Assembly (NCBI GenBank): GCA_008508345.1
Contig: QNGE01003726.1
Location: 1 to 64,000 of the forward strand
Direction of reading: 5' to 3'
DNA: 64,000 nt
Source: Paragonimus westermani
Taxonomy: Eukaryota > Platyhelminthes > Trematoda > Plagiorchiida > Troglotrematidae
In this document: positions 51,036 to 63,400 of the stretch, piece after piece
Layout of the letters: every line of letters starts with the position of its first letter
Numbering within the stretch: the first letter of the stretch is position 1
Translations under genes and position numbers: made by a program
Notes under the pieces: generated by a model
Databases searched by the model: none
Told to the model about the DNA's origin: nothing
The model's input: the letters and a program-made list of their open reading frames with translations, nothing else

Positions 51036-51525
51036 GCATATCCTTGCCACGGTCGGGATTTGAACTCTGGCCACTCCAATCATGAGGCAACCGTGTTAAC
51101 CACTGCGCCATTCAAGTTTAATGAGTTCAGTGATCTCGACCTGTCTCGGAAGTCCTAATCGCGGGGTTATCGATTGGAGTTAACAGGCAGTAACTGTGTC
51201 TCCTCTCGAGACGATCGGGCAACCTGATCATTGCTCACAAGCGAGAGTGGTTGAGCGTTCAGATTTGATGATTCGGTCGTGCTTAACGTGAGGTCAATGG
51301 CGCAGTGGTTAACACGGTTGCCTCATTATTGGAATGTCCGGAGTTCAAATCCCGGCCGTGGCAAGGATATGCACTACTGATGAGCTCTAATGAGAGCGAA
51401 ACTCGAGTCTAGTGCTTCTTTTTGGAAGAGGCTGGCTGGAGAGTCTATCTGAATGGGAAGGCTGCGATCAAATATGAGTGATGGTCAACTTGGAAATAAA
51501 CCAAATCCCCGACTACTCATCAGTA
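51036..51525 (+). mobile_element. tRNA-derived short element with inverted head, copy D
   Basis: The best preserved body and tail (51119-51525). A box TGGCGCAGTGG at 51298-51308 fits TRGYNNARNNG exactly; B-box-like AGTTCAAATCC at 51342-51352. The end reads CCCGACTACTCATCAGTA. Directly upstream, 51036-51113 is the tRNA-like head in the opposite orientation (GGATTTGAACTCTGGCC, AACCACTGCGCCATT), so two tRNA-like heads face each other. The left arm covers a different part of the unit than in copies A and C. Confidence 0.75.
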
Positions 51526-53868
51526 GTCTTTGAACAGCCGTTTTGGCCTAGCTGAACCTATTGAAAGTGCTGCAGTCCCGGGACTAATACATCACCTGTG
51601 ATTACACACCAAGGTAACTATTCAAAACGCCTATAGCCTAGATCGCAACCTCTCGTTCACCGCGGTTGCAAGCGTGTATGAGTGAGGTTCTGTTTGTTTA
51701 AGCATTAATTTTCAATTGTATGCTCATCGGGAGGATAGGAACACAAAGAAGCTATCTGCTACTCTTCTGAGCTTCTTCTATCCACCAATATTTTTTCGCC
51801 ACTTGCTTTGAATGAATAAGTGTTGTCTGCTCCAGTTACCACCTGAAGTGACAAAATCAATGCGGTCTTTTCGTTTTGTCACAACTGTGCAGGCGCTTGT
51901 CTTCGCGTCGCTTCGATCAATCAGTCCACAAACGCGTTCACACAGCTTTGCCCTCCATAAATACGTCTTAACCGCAGCTGAAAACGGATACGCACTCGAA
52001 TCATGAACGTGTTGGTCAAAGCCTGTCTCAACATGTATGCTTGTCAGCCTAATATAACCAACCGGGTTTTGTGAACAATCCAGTTTACGTGAGCTAAATA
52101 TTAATATTCGCGGACAGATATCAATATACTAGTACTGACATATATTCTGAAACAGAAAACTTTCGGAATGTTTTCCAGCGCAGAGCCCGCACTTATCGCA
52201 CATACGCACTGCTCCCTATAGTGAGTAAACCAAGTGATCAGGTTTAGCCGGTTTGTCCCTGACGATGAACAGAACACAGCTTTCACTTGCAACCCTCTGT
52301 ATCTTTATATTTGACCCTGCATCTCTGCATCGATCGCCCAGATTACTTTTCTTGCATAACCTTCATCCTCCGACTAACCTAGTAAACGGTAGCCCACCTG
52401 AATGGACACCATGCTTTCAGTACTTCAGGCAGTTGAACACACACGGACAACTCAGTCAGCCTGAAGTTGTCTTAATTAGAGTAACGTTCTGTTTGTTCGT
52501 TGTCTCAAACTCCCATAAAAGCTGCACCGGTAGACGAAAACATTATCACATTTGAATCTTCTGCCACTCTGAATGACTGCACTGATAGTACCTCTTCTTA
52601 CAAGAACTGTTTGTAGCCAAAACATTCGACAGGGCTTTCCAGAAAGACTGGTTCAAACCTTCCAGCCGCCCGGACAGCACCGCATGTAAAACCGGAAGAA
52701 CTACCATCTCGCTGAGTGGAAATCTTTCTGTGAACGCTTGATCGATTACCGTCACAGCTAAAAATACTAATTTCCTGTGACAAACCTGTTACTCAATATC
52801 CAGCCTTCCAAAATCACAATTTGGTGCCTAAAACCGACACATCAAGCTGGGTGGTGTTATGCTGTATCCACCAAATTAGTCACTGGATGACTGAACACCA
52901 TTCAACGAGGGTCACGTAGACGATAGATACCTGAGATGAAAAAAGCAACGACAACTTACTTACTTCCCTTTGAAGAGGCAGATATCCAGGCAGAAGATTT
53001 CGTTATGTAAGTAAATCTGTGAAATATGAGATGTTATATTTCGGCCTTCTACTTTGTATACGAATGTGCGGATCAAACTGGACCAAGCAATACGCATATA
53101 CAAAAGTCATATCTCAGTAAAATACGCACAGTCGAGCCAGTGTTTAGTCTTTGACATATGATGCCAATACAAGAACTCCGGAAGGATTAGCAGCATTGTG
53201 CAAGTGTTTGATAGGAACAATGTTTACGGCTTGCGAGTCTGTCGCCTAGTACAAACTGTCCTGATGCTGTATCTGTCCCTGTAACACCGCAGTACTTATT
53301 GTGGTTGTACAGCATAGTACCGGAGCAACAACCATTGTTTAGCTTTGAGCAAGTCAATAAGAATGCTTAGGTGATGTAAGGTTTCTGCAGCAACATCTCG
53401 CAAATAATGATCTTACACAGACGAGTAATTAATTTTACACACCGGAACAGAACGAAAGAAAAACGTCATCTAATTTAATGGGAAAGCGGCCAGAAGACTG
53501 AGATAAGCATGGACAGTTGCAGCATGAGAAAAATTGATCCCGAACAAGCTAGTGATTACGTTGCCTAATGCTTACAGCCTGAGACAAGTGAATAACACCG
53601 TCGTCATCAATGTTAAAGGATACAAATGATGTCATGAAGGTTATCACTGTACGTTATTGAGCCAGTATGTTTGACCTTTTCTGCTACCTTGGCGTGGTGG
53701 TCAGGCTTGCGTGCTGTTTTGATCCGGAGGGCTGTGCTGACTGTGACTTCGGTCCTTGCGGGTTCAGCCTTGTCAGATTGGCCGATGGGGAGCAGCCAGA
53801 CAAAAAGCAGATGCGTGAGTGTCTGTGGACTTCTATCCATTCTTTTCTCCGGATTTGTTGGTGCATTG

Positions 53869-53869
53869 N
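53869..53869. other. Ambiguous base (N)
   Basis: The only N in the window, in a locally GC-rich stretch (53690-53960) of no recognised identity. Probably one unresolved base. Confidence 0.95.
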
Positions 53870-56786
53870 CTGTGACAGGCTAATCCGAATCGGATGCCGC
53901 CAACCATGTTTGTCTATAACTGACTTGGTAGAAAAACCAAGCGATGGATGGCCTACTGGACTGTAAACAAAATACCTTCGTTTAACGCGCCCCACCGTGT
54001 GCGAAAGCGCTAATGTAACTGTACCATAAAATATACCGTGAAGAACAACCGTCAGCAAGGTATTTGCACCAAGGAATAGACATATTTATATGCTGGAAAC
54101 TCAGATAAAAATGCCAGATGCCTTTACATAGGAAAAGTTTTCATAGTAGAGGTAGCAACTAGCAAAGTACATCGATACTTGAGGTTAAGCATGAGTGTTA
54201 GTTATTTCTCCATCAAGTGGACAACGATTACCGCACACTTGCTTCTCTGCGAGCTTCGGATGATTAACATATCAGAGTGTGCCCTTGTCGCCTATCAAGA
54301 GACCAGACTATGTTCTCTCGATAATCCGTTATATCTAACTGTTCAACTGCGGCTGCGATGGCAAACCTGTTGGGAGGACAGTCATAGGGCTGAAGATACG
54401 GGCCAAGGATCGTCTACTAAAGCCGTTACGGCAATCGATGGATCAGCCAGACAATAGGCCGTCAACCGATGCCCCGCCTCATCGATGGCTATACAATCAG
54501 TTCGGGCCAGATAGACACCGATATTAGGTTCATCGTTTTGCGTGGTTGTCATGCAACCTAGTGAAGATACTCAAGATATTTGTGACTAAGTTAATCAACG
54601 TCCACACACCTCCATTGTGTGTTCAAAACAGTTCCACAGTTGCATTGGGCTCGTTAACAGTGTCTTGACCAGGGTCGTGGTAGGATTACGAAGCCAGGGT
54701 TATGAAATCCTTCCTCACTCAACCGCTCGTTTATTCAAATTTTAGGTGTTACTCGTTTGTGATAGAAACGTGTGCGGAATGAATTTACCTGGTTAATTTC
54801 ATGGTCCCTCTTTGTTATTTCTCTCACTAATTTAAACGAAAAAATTTCATTGCTCTACTCATCAGACGCCTTAGATGGCCTTCTACGGAAGTGTTACAAT
54901 CGAAATCCCATTCGATTAGAGCACATCTGAGGAAGGCCACTCAAGATGACCAACACGTATGATTCGATCATTGATCAACATCCTACTACTCGTCATAGTT
55001 GAGTAGCACAATCATACTAACACTTCTTGATCACATCGGGCGAGGTGTATGCAGTGCCCTGCCAGGCTGTCATCTGAGCATGAGGTGTCATATGATGTAC
55101 ATTCCAGCAAGGTTAGTGTGATCAGTGATGAAGAAAGTATGAACAACCTAAGGTTTGGCTAAAAAGGGGCCCTTGTCGTAATTAGAGAATATCAGGTAGT
55201 AGGTTCCAGAGAGACCACCACAGAACTGGTACAACAATATAACGTTCACGTAAAACTAAAACGCAACAGAACTATGGCTATATGCCTTCCAAAATTTGGC
55301 CTGATTTTATGTGAGAAGTACGCTGGAGGTTCCGTTTAGTATTGCACCAACTTGCGCAGCACAGTGAAATGTACAATGTAAGCTAGTTACATTCAATGGC
55401 GTCTCAGTGGCGAAAGAGTGCAGCGTTTCTGTTAGAAGTCGACGTCATCAAAGTAACCTAATCAAGTTGGGTCTCATCTAAAAGTTTTCCAGTTGAACCA
55501 ACCAGGATGAAGCATGAAGATGTGTATGGGTATCGCGTTAGCTCAAAGAACCAATCAGAGTGCAACGGCCATGGAGTTGACCATATTGGGCCACTTAATG
55601 GCGAATTAGTTGAAACCACCGGGCATTGGTTCAACGTATAGTTGACTTTTTCTGTCGACTAACTCATGACAAGTAATGACATGCATTTCATCCACTTGCC
55701 AAACTGGTAGTAGGTGTTACGGCGCGTTTCTCTGCAGTCATGTTCATCCTGACTCCACGCTAGTAGACTAGGAGAAGCCGTACGGCAAGGATTCGAGTAG
55801 AGCATCCATGCCGGGACAGAACATTTAACAGAGAAAAAGGTAGGTTACTTTAATCTCCCATGTCTAATTTCAAATCTTGCTTGCTAGGGTGATAATGTTT
55901 CTTTTGTATCCGTCTGTGGAATTTTCGGTCGATATGCTATTCGTATAAGGATGTCGCTCTATGTCTTTTACAGTGTTAGCAATAATGCGGAATTTTTACA
56001 TGTAATTTTTCAGCTCTCCTGCTGTTTTCCCGATGGGATTCCAATTATTCACAAGCACCCTCCTCATTGTGTTCTATGCGGCCATGCCTCATACTTGCCT
56101 TTTCATTTTGTTTCTATGAATATGTGATTTTTCAACGGCTGACGAATATTCTGTCAACTGCATACAGCTCTCACTTCCGTATCGGCGTAAACCGTAGGAC
56201 TTAGACAAGTGGAGTATTTGCTTCACTAACACAAATGACGATTGAGGTGTGGGAAACCAAAATTGTGAAATCCACTATTAGTCAGTTTCAGTAACGTAGT
56301 CCTTAAAACGGTCGGCAAACAATTAGGGCTAAAACGAAACGACACACAACTTGGTGGTCATGAAGGAGATAGCTAAAGAAGAAGCGGATCAGAGTTTATT
56401 GTTGTGACCCACAGTTCACTGGCTGTTCTCGTGGTGACCGTAAGTTTTGATGTCAGTGGTTGATGACCAACAGTCACTAAATAACCACACCAATCGCTGA
56501 TCACTCGTGTGGGGCCTTCTCATCGTTCACCAACGATACAGGTGAAAGTCTACTTAGCACTTATATCGCAAATCGCTCACACTAACCAGCTGCAACGGAG
56601 AGTTCATGTCTTGTAAACTCACCGAATCTCTGTTGGTTTAGAATCGTCAGCTTCACCAGTGCTTCGAAGATCAGTTGCCATGATAATAAGTAAACGCAAT
56701 ATAATTGGTCACGTCTAAAAATGAATTACACAGGGTACACGAGATTCATTTGTAGAAATTGGAACAAGTCAGGTGGGTCATTAGGC

Positions 56787-57453
56787 ATGGGGCTGATCCT
56801 AGTCTACTGGAGGATGATGGGAGTGTTGATGAATTAGTAACTATCACACGTCTGCCGTGAGAGACACTTCCGCTGGTGTCCAGCGGTTGTTGCTTGCTTG
56901 AGTTTCAAGTGGCTGTGAAAAAATTGACCAAGGGGAGTGTGCAGTTGAGAGTGCCTAGGCTGCAGCACGTTAAACACTTGTTCGGTACCGGTGCCACTCT
57001 TTGAGGATAGATGGCGCGTGTTCATTTTGACACTTGTTGTTGTCGAGCAGTTATGTTGGAAGGACCACAACGCAGCTATCGCAAAGGATTCACGTACACC
57101 TCCAGAAATGACCTCACCACGGCTCAGAAAGCCAACTTCTGGCGTGATAGGTTTCCTGTTGGTTAACGTTGCCTATCGGATAAAGCCAGATGAATCCCTC
57201 CGAGTTACCTACAAGGTTCGTAGAGTCCACTGAAGAGCTGTAAGTTTGCAACTTTCATCAGACTCTGCAAACCCTGCCTGTGGGCGCAAAAATATTTCAC
57301 GCAATCTTTAACCCTTTCGGCCAATTATTCCACAGCCACTTAAAACCCAAGCAGACAACAACCGCTTGACACCGACGAACGTATCTCTCACGGCATGCGC
57401 GTGTGATGGTTACACATCCATCAGTACTCCCAGTAGACTGTGATCAGCCCCAC
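56787..57453. mobile_element. Inverted-arm element in PP1 intron 4
   Basis: The left arm, about 56787-56940 (ATGGGGCTGATCCTAGTCTA, later GCGGTTGTTGCTTGCTTG), is an imperfect reverse complement of the right arm, about 57290-57453 (ending CCCAGTAGACTGTGATCAGC). Arms are about 155-165 bp and the spacer about 350 bp. Paired landmarks include GCCGTGAGAGA with TCTCTCACGGC and AAGTGGCTGTG with CACAGCCACTT. The spacer shows no recognisable protein. Probably a non-autonomous DNA transposon of a different family from the one at 13.9 kb. Confidence 0.65.
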
Positions 57454-57952
57454 GTGTATGATTTCTATATAGTAATTTTATTATGTACGAATTTTTAACT
57501 GTGAATTATCTACGTATATGAATCACATATGAATTTCTATAGGTGAATAGCATGTATCTTTTGATATCATAGATTTTCGGTAAAAATCACCAAAAACAGT
57601 CGTTTGTTTAACTGACTTCTTATCAATTGTATGGGAGGGTTGATATCACCGAACAAGTAACTACACGCATATATTCCTGTTTCTTCGAACCAGTTTGCTG
57701 TGCTCTGGTCTTCGCCTACCATTGTGACATCTCAGTTGTCATAGCCTCTCTAGAGGAATTATCTTCCTATATTTAAGAGATTCAGGGCCTGGTATATCTG
57801 CTACAGGAAACATATCTCTGTGCTGTTGTGTGTAACTTACCGAGGCAGTATATATCAAAAGACTTAAGCATGTTGCCTACAGTCTCATGAATTTTACAGC
57901 TGTCTTTACTTGATCAGAATGGTACGTTGTTTCATCACCCTTCCGTTTGTAG

Positions 57953-58024
57953 GACTCTCACCGGATCTGCAGAACCTGGACCAGATTCGTCGGATTCAGA
58001 GACCCACTGACGTCCCAGACACAG
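57953..58024 (+). CDS. PPP1C: PP1 catalytic subunit, exon 5
   Basis: A 72-bp exon encoding residues 174-196: [20 protein letters not shown] then PDT. Canonical PP1 reads [24 protein letters not shown], so the match is unmistakable despite the small size. The acceptor has a pyrimidine tract (CTTCCGTTTGTAG) ending at 57952; the donor is GTAAGC at 58025. The exon is flanked by an 8.9-kb intron that has collected repeats and a 1.7-kb intron. Both boundaries are phase 1, so skipping it would keep the frame but remove the core segment after CCHGG. Confidence 0.95.
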
Positions 58025-59770
58025 GTAAGCAGAATTCATGATTACAAATATACTCCCTAACACTCTCTAAATAACATCATGGATTACGGAGCCACAGTAC
58101 ATCCAACCACATTCCGTCAATCAATACAGGGTGAACCTGAGCTTTTATATGACCCTGATTTGCAGATAACTGTTGTTTTCACACTACTCGCGTTTTGATG
58201 AGCTCATCCTGGTTATTAATTCTTGAGTGTAGAATTGAGATCAAAGTTTGAACCATCCGTTTACGATTCGACGCACTTAGTCCCACTTCATATTCCAGTT
58301 CTACGGTTGATTTTACTCACGTTGCATATTTTTGGAGTTCGTATTGTTCCATATTCAGTCTACGTATTCGTAACTGGTAGAAGTGGCGATTGAGTTTGGC
58401 GCGTCCGCCTTAACATTCAGTACTCGATTCACTAGCGCAGAACCATTTGCTTTAAAGCGAACTACGGTTCACGTGTCATGGATGTTACAGCGTTGTTACT
58501 TAAGAATGATCAGCGATACTTGATGGGCTACTTTGATAAGCCAATGTCTTCAACACTGTCAGACATCAACGCAAACAACTCCTTTCGTTTCGATTACCAG
58601 ACTGAGCTGCCAACTACACAACGTAGAGTGATCAGAAACAGCGATTTATAACGTTGTTCGTGCAATATTCATTTGAGAATGAAAACCCTTCCTCTATCCG
58701 TCTGTTCTGATTATCACGGTTTCAAACTTCAAATGGTTGTTGTGTCCATTTGGCTACAGCCACACACGACAACCTAATAGAGAAATTGACGCCAGTGTCT
58801 ATATCTAACTCTATTGCTGTGGACAAAAATACTCGTTTGTAGGTAATGTTTGTTTCAACTGTTGTTCGACTACTTAGGAATTATATACTGAAAAACACCC
58901 AAAACTGATCACACGGATTTTCGTAGATTTTCAAGTTAGCCCCTTTTGAGTTACATTCTTTTTACCGCTGATCATTAGTGAATATCCCTGCTACAACCGG
59001 AACTAGAAATCCTACCATGCTTTCATGAGGTAACCATGTTGACGACTGTACCAGTGACTTCACATTAGGCATGACTGAGTTATCACTCAGTCATTATCTC
59101 TTAGCCACAATCGTTTATGATTAGTGCTCAGGTTAGAATCGGGTTGGAATCATATTCCTGTTTCATACTATGGTCCGTCGCACTCCATGAGGAAGATTAG
59201 TGGCAATGTTTGCCTTCTATCTTTTGCAAATCAGGGAAGCACTCCTCAGTGAGCATATTTACCAAACGTTTTGCTCACAAATGTTATCCACTGCCCAGTA
59301 CACATCATTCCGTTCGCTACAGAACACAACCACTAGTTGTGACAGACAACCTTCATCTCTGTGTTGTTTAATTTTTGTGACTTAACCAAACTCAACGATA
59401 TCGGACAGTTAACAGGTTTGTCAGGCAGTAAAGTTTTCATCTGACACGTCATTTCTTCACTCATAAATGATGTTCTATTGCATCATTGAAAAAGGCGATG
59501 AGTCTGTTTTCTCACCATACCCGTAGATGTGTATAACTCATATTGGGGTAATGGGTGGGTATAAACATTGTCTCTTACTACCGACTCCATGATAAAACGT
59601 AGTTCCGAGTAACCCAGCCCGGAAATCATAACACTGAGTGTACTGCCTTCAACAACACTTATGAGCAATACCAGTTATCTGTAATATACAAAAAAATAAA
59701 TACTATGATTCTGACAGGCAGTACACAACTTTTACTGGCGGTAATTTTTCCCAATCGATTGTCCGTTCAG
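58025..59770 (+). other. PP1 intron 5, 1.7 kb
   Basis: Donor GTAAGC, acceptor GTTCAG. Only the degraded copy E of the tRNA-derived element is recognisable. Confidence 0.9.
58985..59150 (-). mobile_element. tRNA-derived short element, old degraded copy E
   Basis: The stretch containing CATGCTTTCATGAGGTAACC, ATGTTGACGACTG and CACATTAGGCATGAC follows the reversed head of the family position by position, with many substitutions. The A and B boxes are damaged. It lies in PP1 intron 5. Confidence 0.6.
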
Positions 59771-60057
59771 GCTTACTGTGCGACTTGCTCTGGTCTGATC
59801 CTAACCCGGATGTTACTGGTTGGGTGGAGAGCACACGGAACGTCAGTTTTAACTTCGGTGTAGATGTTGTGAGCAAGTTTCTTCAACGACATGATTTAGA
59901 CCTCATCTGTCGAGCGCATGAAGTGGTGGAGGACGGTTATGAGTTTTTTGGACGCCGTCAGCTGGTGACTATTTTTTCCGCCCCCAACTATTGTCTCGAT
60001 TTCAACAATGCTGGCGGAATGATGAAGGTCGATGAAAACCTCACCTGTTCCTTCCAG
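59771..60057 (+). CDS. PPP1C: PP1 catalytic subunit, exon 6 (CRAH motif and altered beta12-beta13 loop)
   Basis: Encodes residues 198-292. It contains [10 protein letters not shown] (D206), R219, the motif [17 protein letters not shown] with metal ligand H246, and SAPNYC. Positions of the RVxF-docking groove are kept or conservatively changed (L241, F255, R259, V262, L287, C289, F291; canonical Met290 is Thr here). Two parts diverge: WGENDRGVSFTFG becomes [13 protein letters not shown], and the loop beside the active site, YCGEFDNAGAMM in canonical PP1, is [12 protein letters not shown] here (G274, E275 and D277 replaced by L272, D273 and N275). In the family this loop affects substrate and inhibitor binding; the cysteine equivalent to Cys273 is kept. 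Acceptor GTCCGTTCAG ends at 59770; donor GTTAGT at 60058. Confidence 0.96.
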
Positions 60058-60384
60058 GTTAGTGCTTGTCTTATCATCCTGTTCGGATCCGTTTGTAATA
60101 GTTGTTTTTCTCCTGCTTTCGATCACATTTCCTCCAATTCTGATAGCTTTGGACAATATTGTAATGTTGCTTCAAGATAATTTCCCTCCCAAGTCTGCAG
60201 TAACCAGATGTACAAATTATTTTTTAAATTGGAATCTGCTCAAAACTCAGTGCTACCCTGAAAAATATAAGCCACATAGATAGATTTGGTGGGACAGAAG
60301 TATACCACATCACTGTTGTCAAAATATATAAAGAATGATGTTCAGCTGGTTTTTCACATTATGCTGATGTATTCCTTCGTTCAG

Positions 60385-60408
60385 GCTCCACAAAGTTCTT
60401 CCATCTGA
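60385..60408 (+). CDS. PPP1C: PP1 catalytic subunit, tentative terminal exon 7
   Basis: After exon 6 (phase 0), the first strong acceptor downstream is ATTCCTTCGTTCAG, ending at 60384. Splicing there adds APQSSSI and a TGA, for a total of 299 residues. Canonical PP1 continues ILKPA and ends in a basic tail with an inhibitory TPPR site; neither follows here. Reading through the exon 6 donor instead would add about 40 unrelated residues up to a stop near 60180. The true last exon could also lie outside the window or be one I did not recognise, so this call rests only on splice signal, phase and position. Confidence 0.4.
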   Translation, partial: APQSSSI

Positions 60409-63400
60409 GAGCATAATTCTCAAATAGGTAGACAGCTGTTGGTCGAATACGTGCAGTTATCGAAGCAGTTATGTAACTGGACGAGCTTCCACAAACTCAA
60501 CTTATTATCTGTTGAACACAATTCGACTCCACTCCACTCATCTTTTGGCCAACTTTCAAACAAACCGCCGTATTCAAATGACGCCTTTAATTTCTCTCAC
60601 CAACTAAGCATAACTGCATGGGTCCTTGCACTGCAATACAGACCTCAGATTTATGATCTAACCAGAGTTACGCCAACCAGGTAACGACTTAATGACCACA
60701 CTTTTGTGTGCAGTCAAAATCGCATGCTACTGACTGCCACTGGATCGTTCAGGAAGAAGGTTCAGCAACAGTCTATTTAGCTTCAGTCTGCAGCTCTGAC
60801 TCCGGAACCCACTTATTAACAAATTTGAAGAGTTCCTTCTCATCGTGGCCTGCTTATGAACAGAGGAGTATTTGACCTCGTGCAGATTTTGCTTAACATT
60901 ACTTTGCTCTCAACTCCTCCACTCTCACCTATGAATTCCTCGGATGATCAAATAAAACACTGTAGCTAACAGGCTCCTTTGTAATCATTCAGAACCAGCC
61001 TAAAAGCGTCATGGTTAACTGGAACATTGTCAGAATAGATCGAGCAAAGTCGACTGTCGAGCTTAGTTACAGAGTCGGACGACATTATGATTAAGAATAG
61101 AATCACCTTCATGCCATTGCGTTTACACCAGGGCGGAACAAAGTTCCCTCGAAACCGAAGTAGAGCGGTTATACGTTCACTTTGTGGTCGCATCAGCTGT
61201 GATCAAAATTCAGTACCTTATGGGCCTCCCTTGAATGATCTCAATTCATTACACCTGACGGAATGAAGCTACCGAGATGAGGGTGTGTGTCGAACTAACA
61301 AGATGCAATCGCCTTAGCAGCTCCATTACTGATTGAGTTCACGGTTTTCTCTGGAAAATATCCGGCCATGCTGCCTGTATGAGCAGAGCGCACCTCAGTA
61401 TCACATATACACTGACTGTTAAACCTACACGCACACAAATACATCAGTCAACACACTAATCTACGAATTGGTAACATAGCGTATGTGACAAGCTGGTCCA
61501 CTCGAGACCGTTATCGACGACGGCCACTGAGAGGCGGGCTCAAGGGAAAGCGGCCCGGCCAGTTATCTGGTTGAGAACAAAACGGGATATCTATCGCGTG
61601 ACTGACGTTAGACGATAGGGTTGCACATGCTGGCGTGCATTATGACGTATCTATGACGCGTTGTCGTATGCCGGGCTACCGAATTGAGAAAACCGGAAAC
61701 ACAATAGTATAGACGTCACTAAGTAATCCCAGTTTATTAGAAAAATAGCACCCCCTTTAGAGAGCAACAACAACGTTTACGATTCCTATTGGGTGACCAA
61801 TCTACTTACGTATTGACTGAACAGTTTTTGTTGCGTTCTATGACCTTGTCTACAGCAGCTCCATTGTTTACACCTGACATATATTCAAGCAACTTGTTTT
61901 ACTCTGCACTTATTACAAACAAATCCGGTGCAGCAGATGATGGTCTTTTTTGATTTGTTGACACCGACTGCCCACAATTCCTTCTGCGACAGCTTGTGCG
62001 TGAACTGCAGTTGGCTGAACTTTCTCCAATCCGAAAACCACTCCGTTTCAGTCTCAATACATTCGGGATCCGACAAATGAGAACACAACAACCAGGACTG
62101 TTTCTGTACAGCGAGAACTAATATCCGTTATTGAAAGAGGTTCTGGGAGTAACTCATACCCACTTGAATAATGTAATAGGTGACAGTGTTATGATAGCAG
62201 ATTAAACATTTTAAATAACTACCGCAAAGTTCCAAACCAAACGCATACCATTTCCAAATTATCAACAAAGAACTTGAAAGAGTCCATGTCATTGAATGAT
62301 AGGTAGTAACAACTGTCTCTTGATGGTTCTACGAGGTTCGAAAAACAATTTTAGTGTCGAAACGTTTTTCCAACTCACTATAGTTGGGTTTAAACGATAG
62401 TACTGGTTTGACACACATCGTAGGACATATGCTGTTTTTCACAAGTAAACCGATGCAAGGCTGACTGTAATTTTTATTCAGTTCATCATCATCATGACAG
62501 TTCGGTTGAACTGACTCAGTGTCAAGGCAAAATAATATGATTCACCTACCACACATCATCATCCAGTTTGAGCTGCTTATGTTGTAACCCACTCTGTGCA
62601 AATCACTGGCTAACAAAAACTGTCTAACAGAACTGATACTAGAAAAATTAGAACGATTGCAATGCGTTTTGTTGACGGATGATGAAAATATGTACGAATG
62701 CACCACCTCTTGTTCGAGCATGTGTAACAAATAAATTAGCCTGAATGAAAAACCACGTGAAGCTTTTCCTTCTATCAGACTTTGGTGACTATATCACGTG
62801 CGCTCCCACTAGTGAAGATTCTCAATATAAACGGTACTGTAGCCAAAAGTGAACTACATTTGGAGGGGTACGTGAAATATCGTCCAAACTTATGTTGTCG
62901 CATAGGGTACTGCTTCAGACGACAGTATCAGTCTCATCGAGGCAGTTGAACATGCGCTTCCGACATTTTCTACCATCAAAACCATTGGGTCACAGCTTGT
63001 TAGTATACGCTTTTGCTCAGGTTTTCCGATTAACAATTCACTGGATTCATGTCCAATGAACCGAACCATAATTCATTCAAACAACTCGGTTCTGCCTAAA
63101 TATCCCCTCCAGGTGGTTTATAATACAAACGGCCAAATAGAGGGATGTACCGTTCAGCTTCACCAGATGTACAACCATCCATATGTTGGTGGTGACTTTA
63201 TGACAGAAGTCAAAGGTCGCTTGGAGTATTAAATTTACTTAGAAGATGATGGCTTTGCAAGTTCTGCTACCTCACATCCCCCGCAGCCCTGATCAACCTA
63301 AAACATTATTTACAAACTAGCGCAAACCACCCGTTTTTCACCACTTTATTATGGTACCCAACTTATAGTAATGTATTTTATTAATGTAGTTATAAATGCT

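Larger units (their letters stand above)
49041..57952 (+). other. PP1 intron 4, 8.9 kb
   Basis: Donor GTAAGT, acceptor GTTTGTAG. Contains the RTE fragment (50.4 kb), copy D of the tRNA-derived element (51.0 kb), the N at 53869 and the inverted-arm element at 56.8 kb. The parts at 49,050-50,420, 51,530-53,680 and 53,970-56,780 show nothing I can assign. Confidence 0.85.
5038..60408 (+). other. PPP1C: PP1-family protein phosphatase gene (whole locus, seven exons)
   Basis: The gene spans about 55 kb. Exons: 5038-5086, 5127-5258, 47124-47354, 48936-49040, 57953-58024, 59771-60057 and, tentatively, 60385-60408. The introns are 40 bp, 41.9 kb, 1.6 kb, 8.9 kb, 1.7 kb and 327 bp; all are GT..AG. The first five are phase 1 and the last is phase 0. 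The first six exons encode 292 residues that run collinear with animal PP1 (about 330 residues) at a constant offset of two. The metal-site residues are D62, H64, D90, N122, H171 and H246; R94, H123, D206 and R219 are also present. The product should hydrolyse phospho-Ser/Thr using two metal ions, with regulatory subunits directing it to substrates. Family assignment is near certain; which paralogue it is, and the last exon, are not. Confidence 0.93.

Noticed and set aside
53667..54058. Overlapping frames on both strands around the N as a gene
   Set aside because: Several frames are open at once because the stretch is GC-rich; none shows a known motif.
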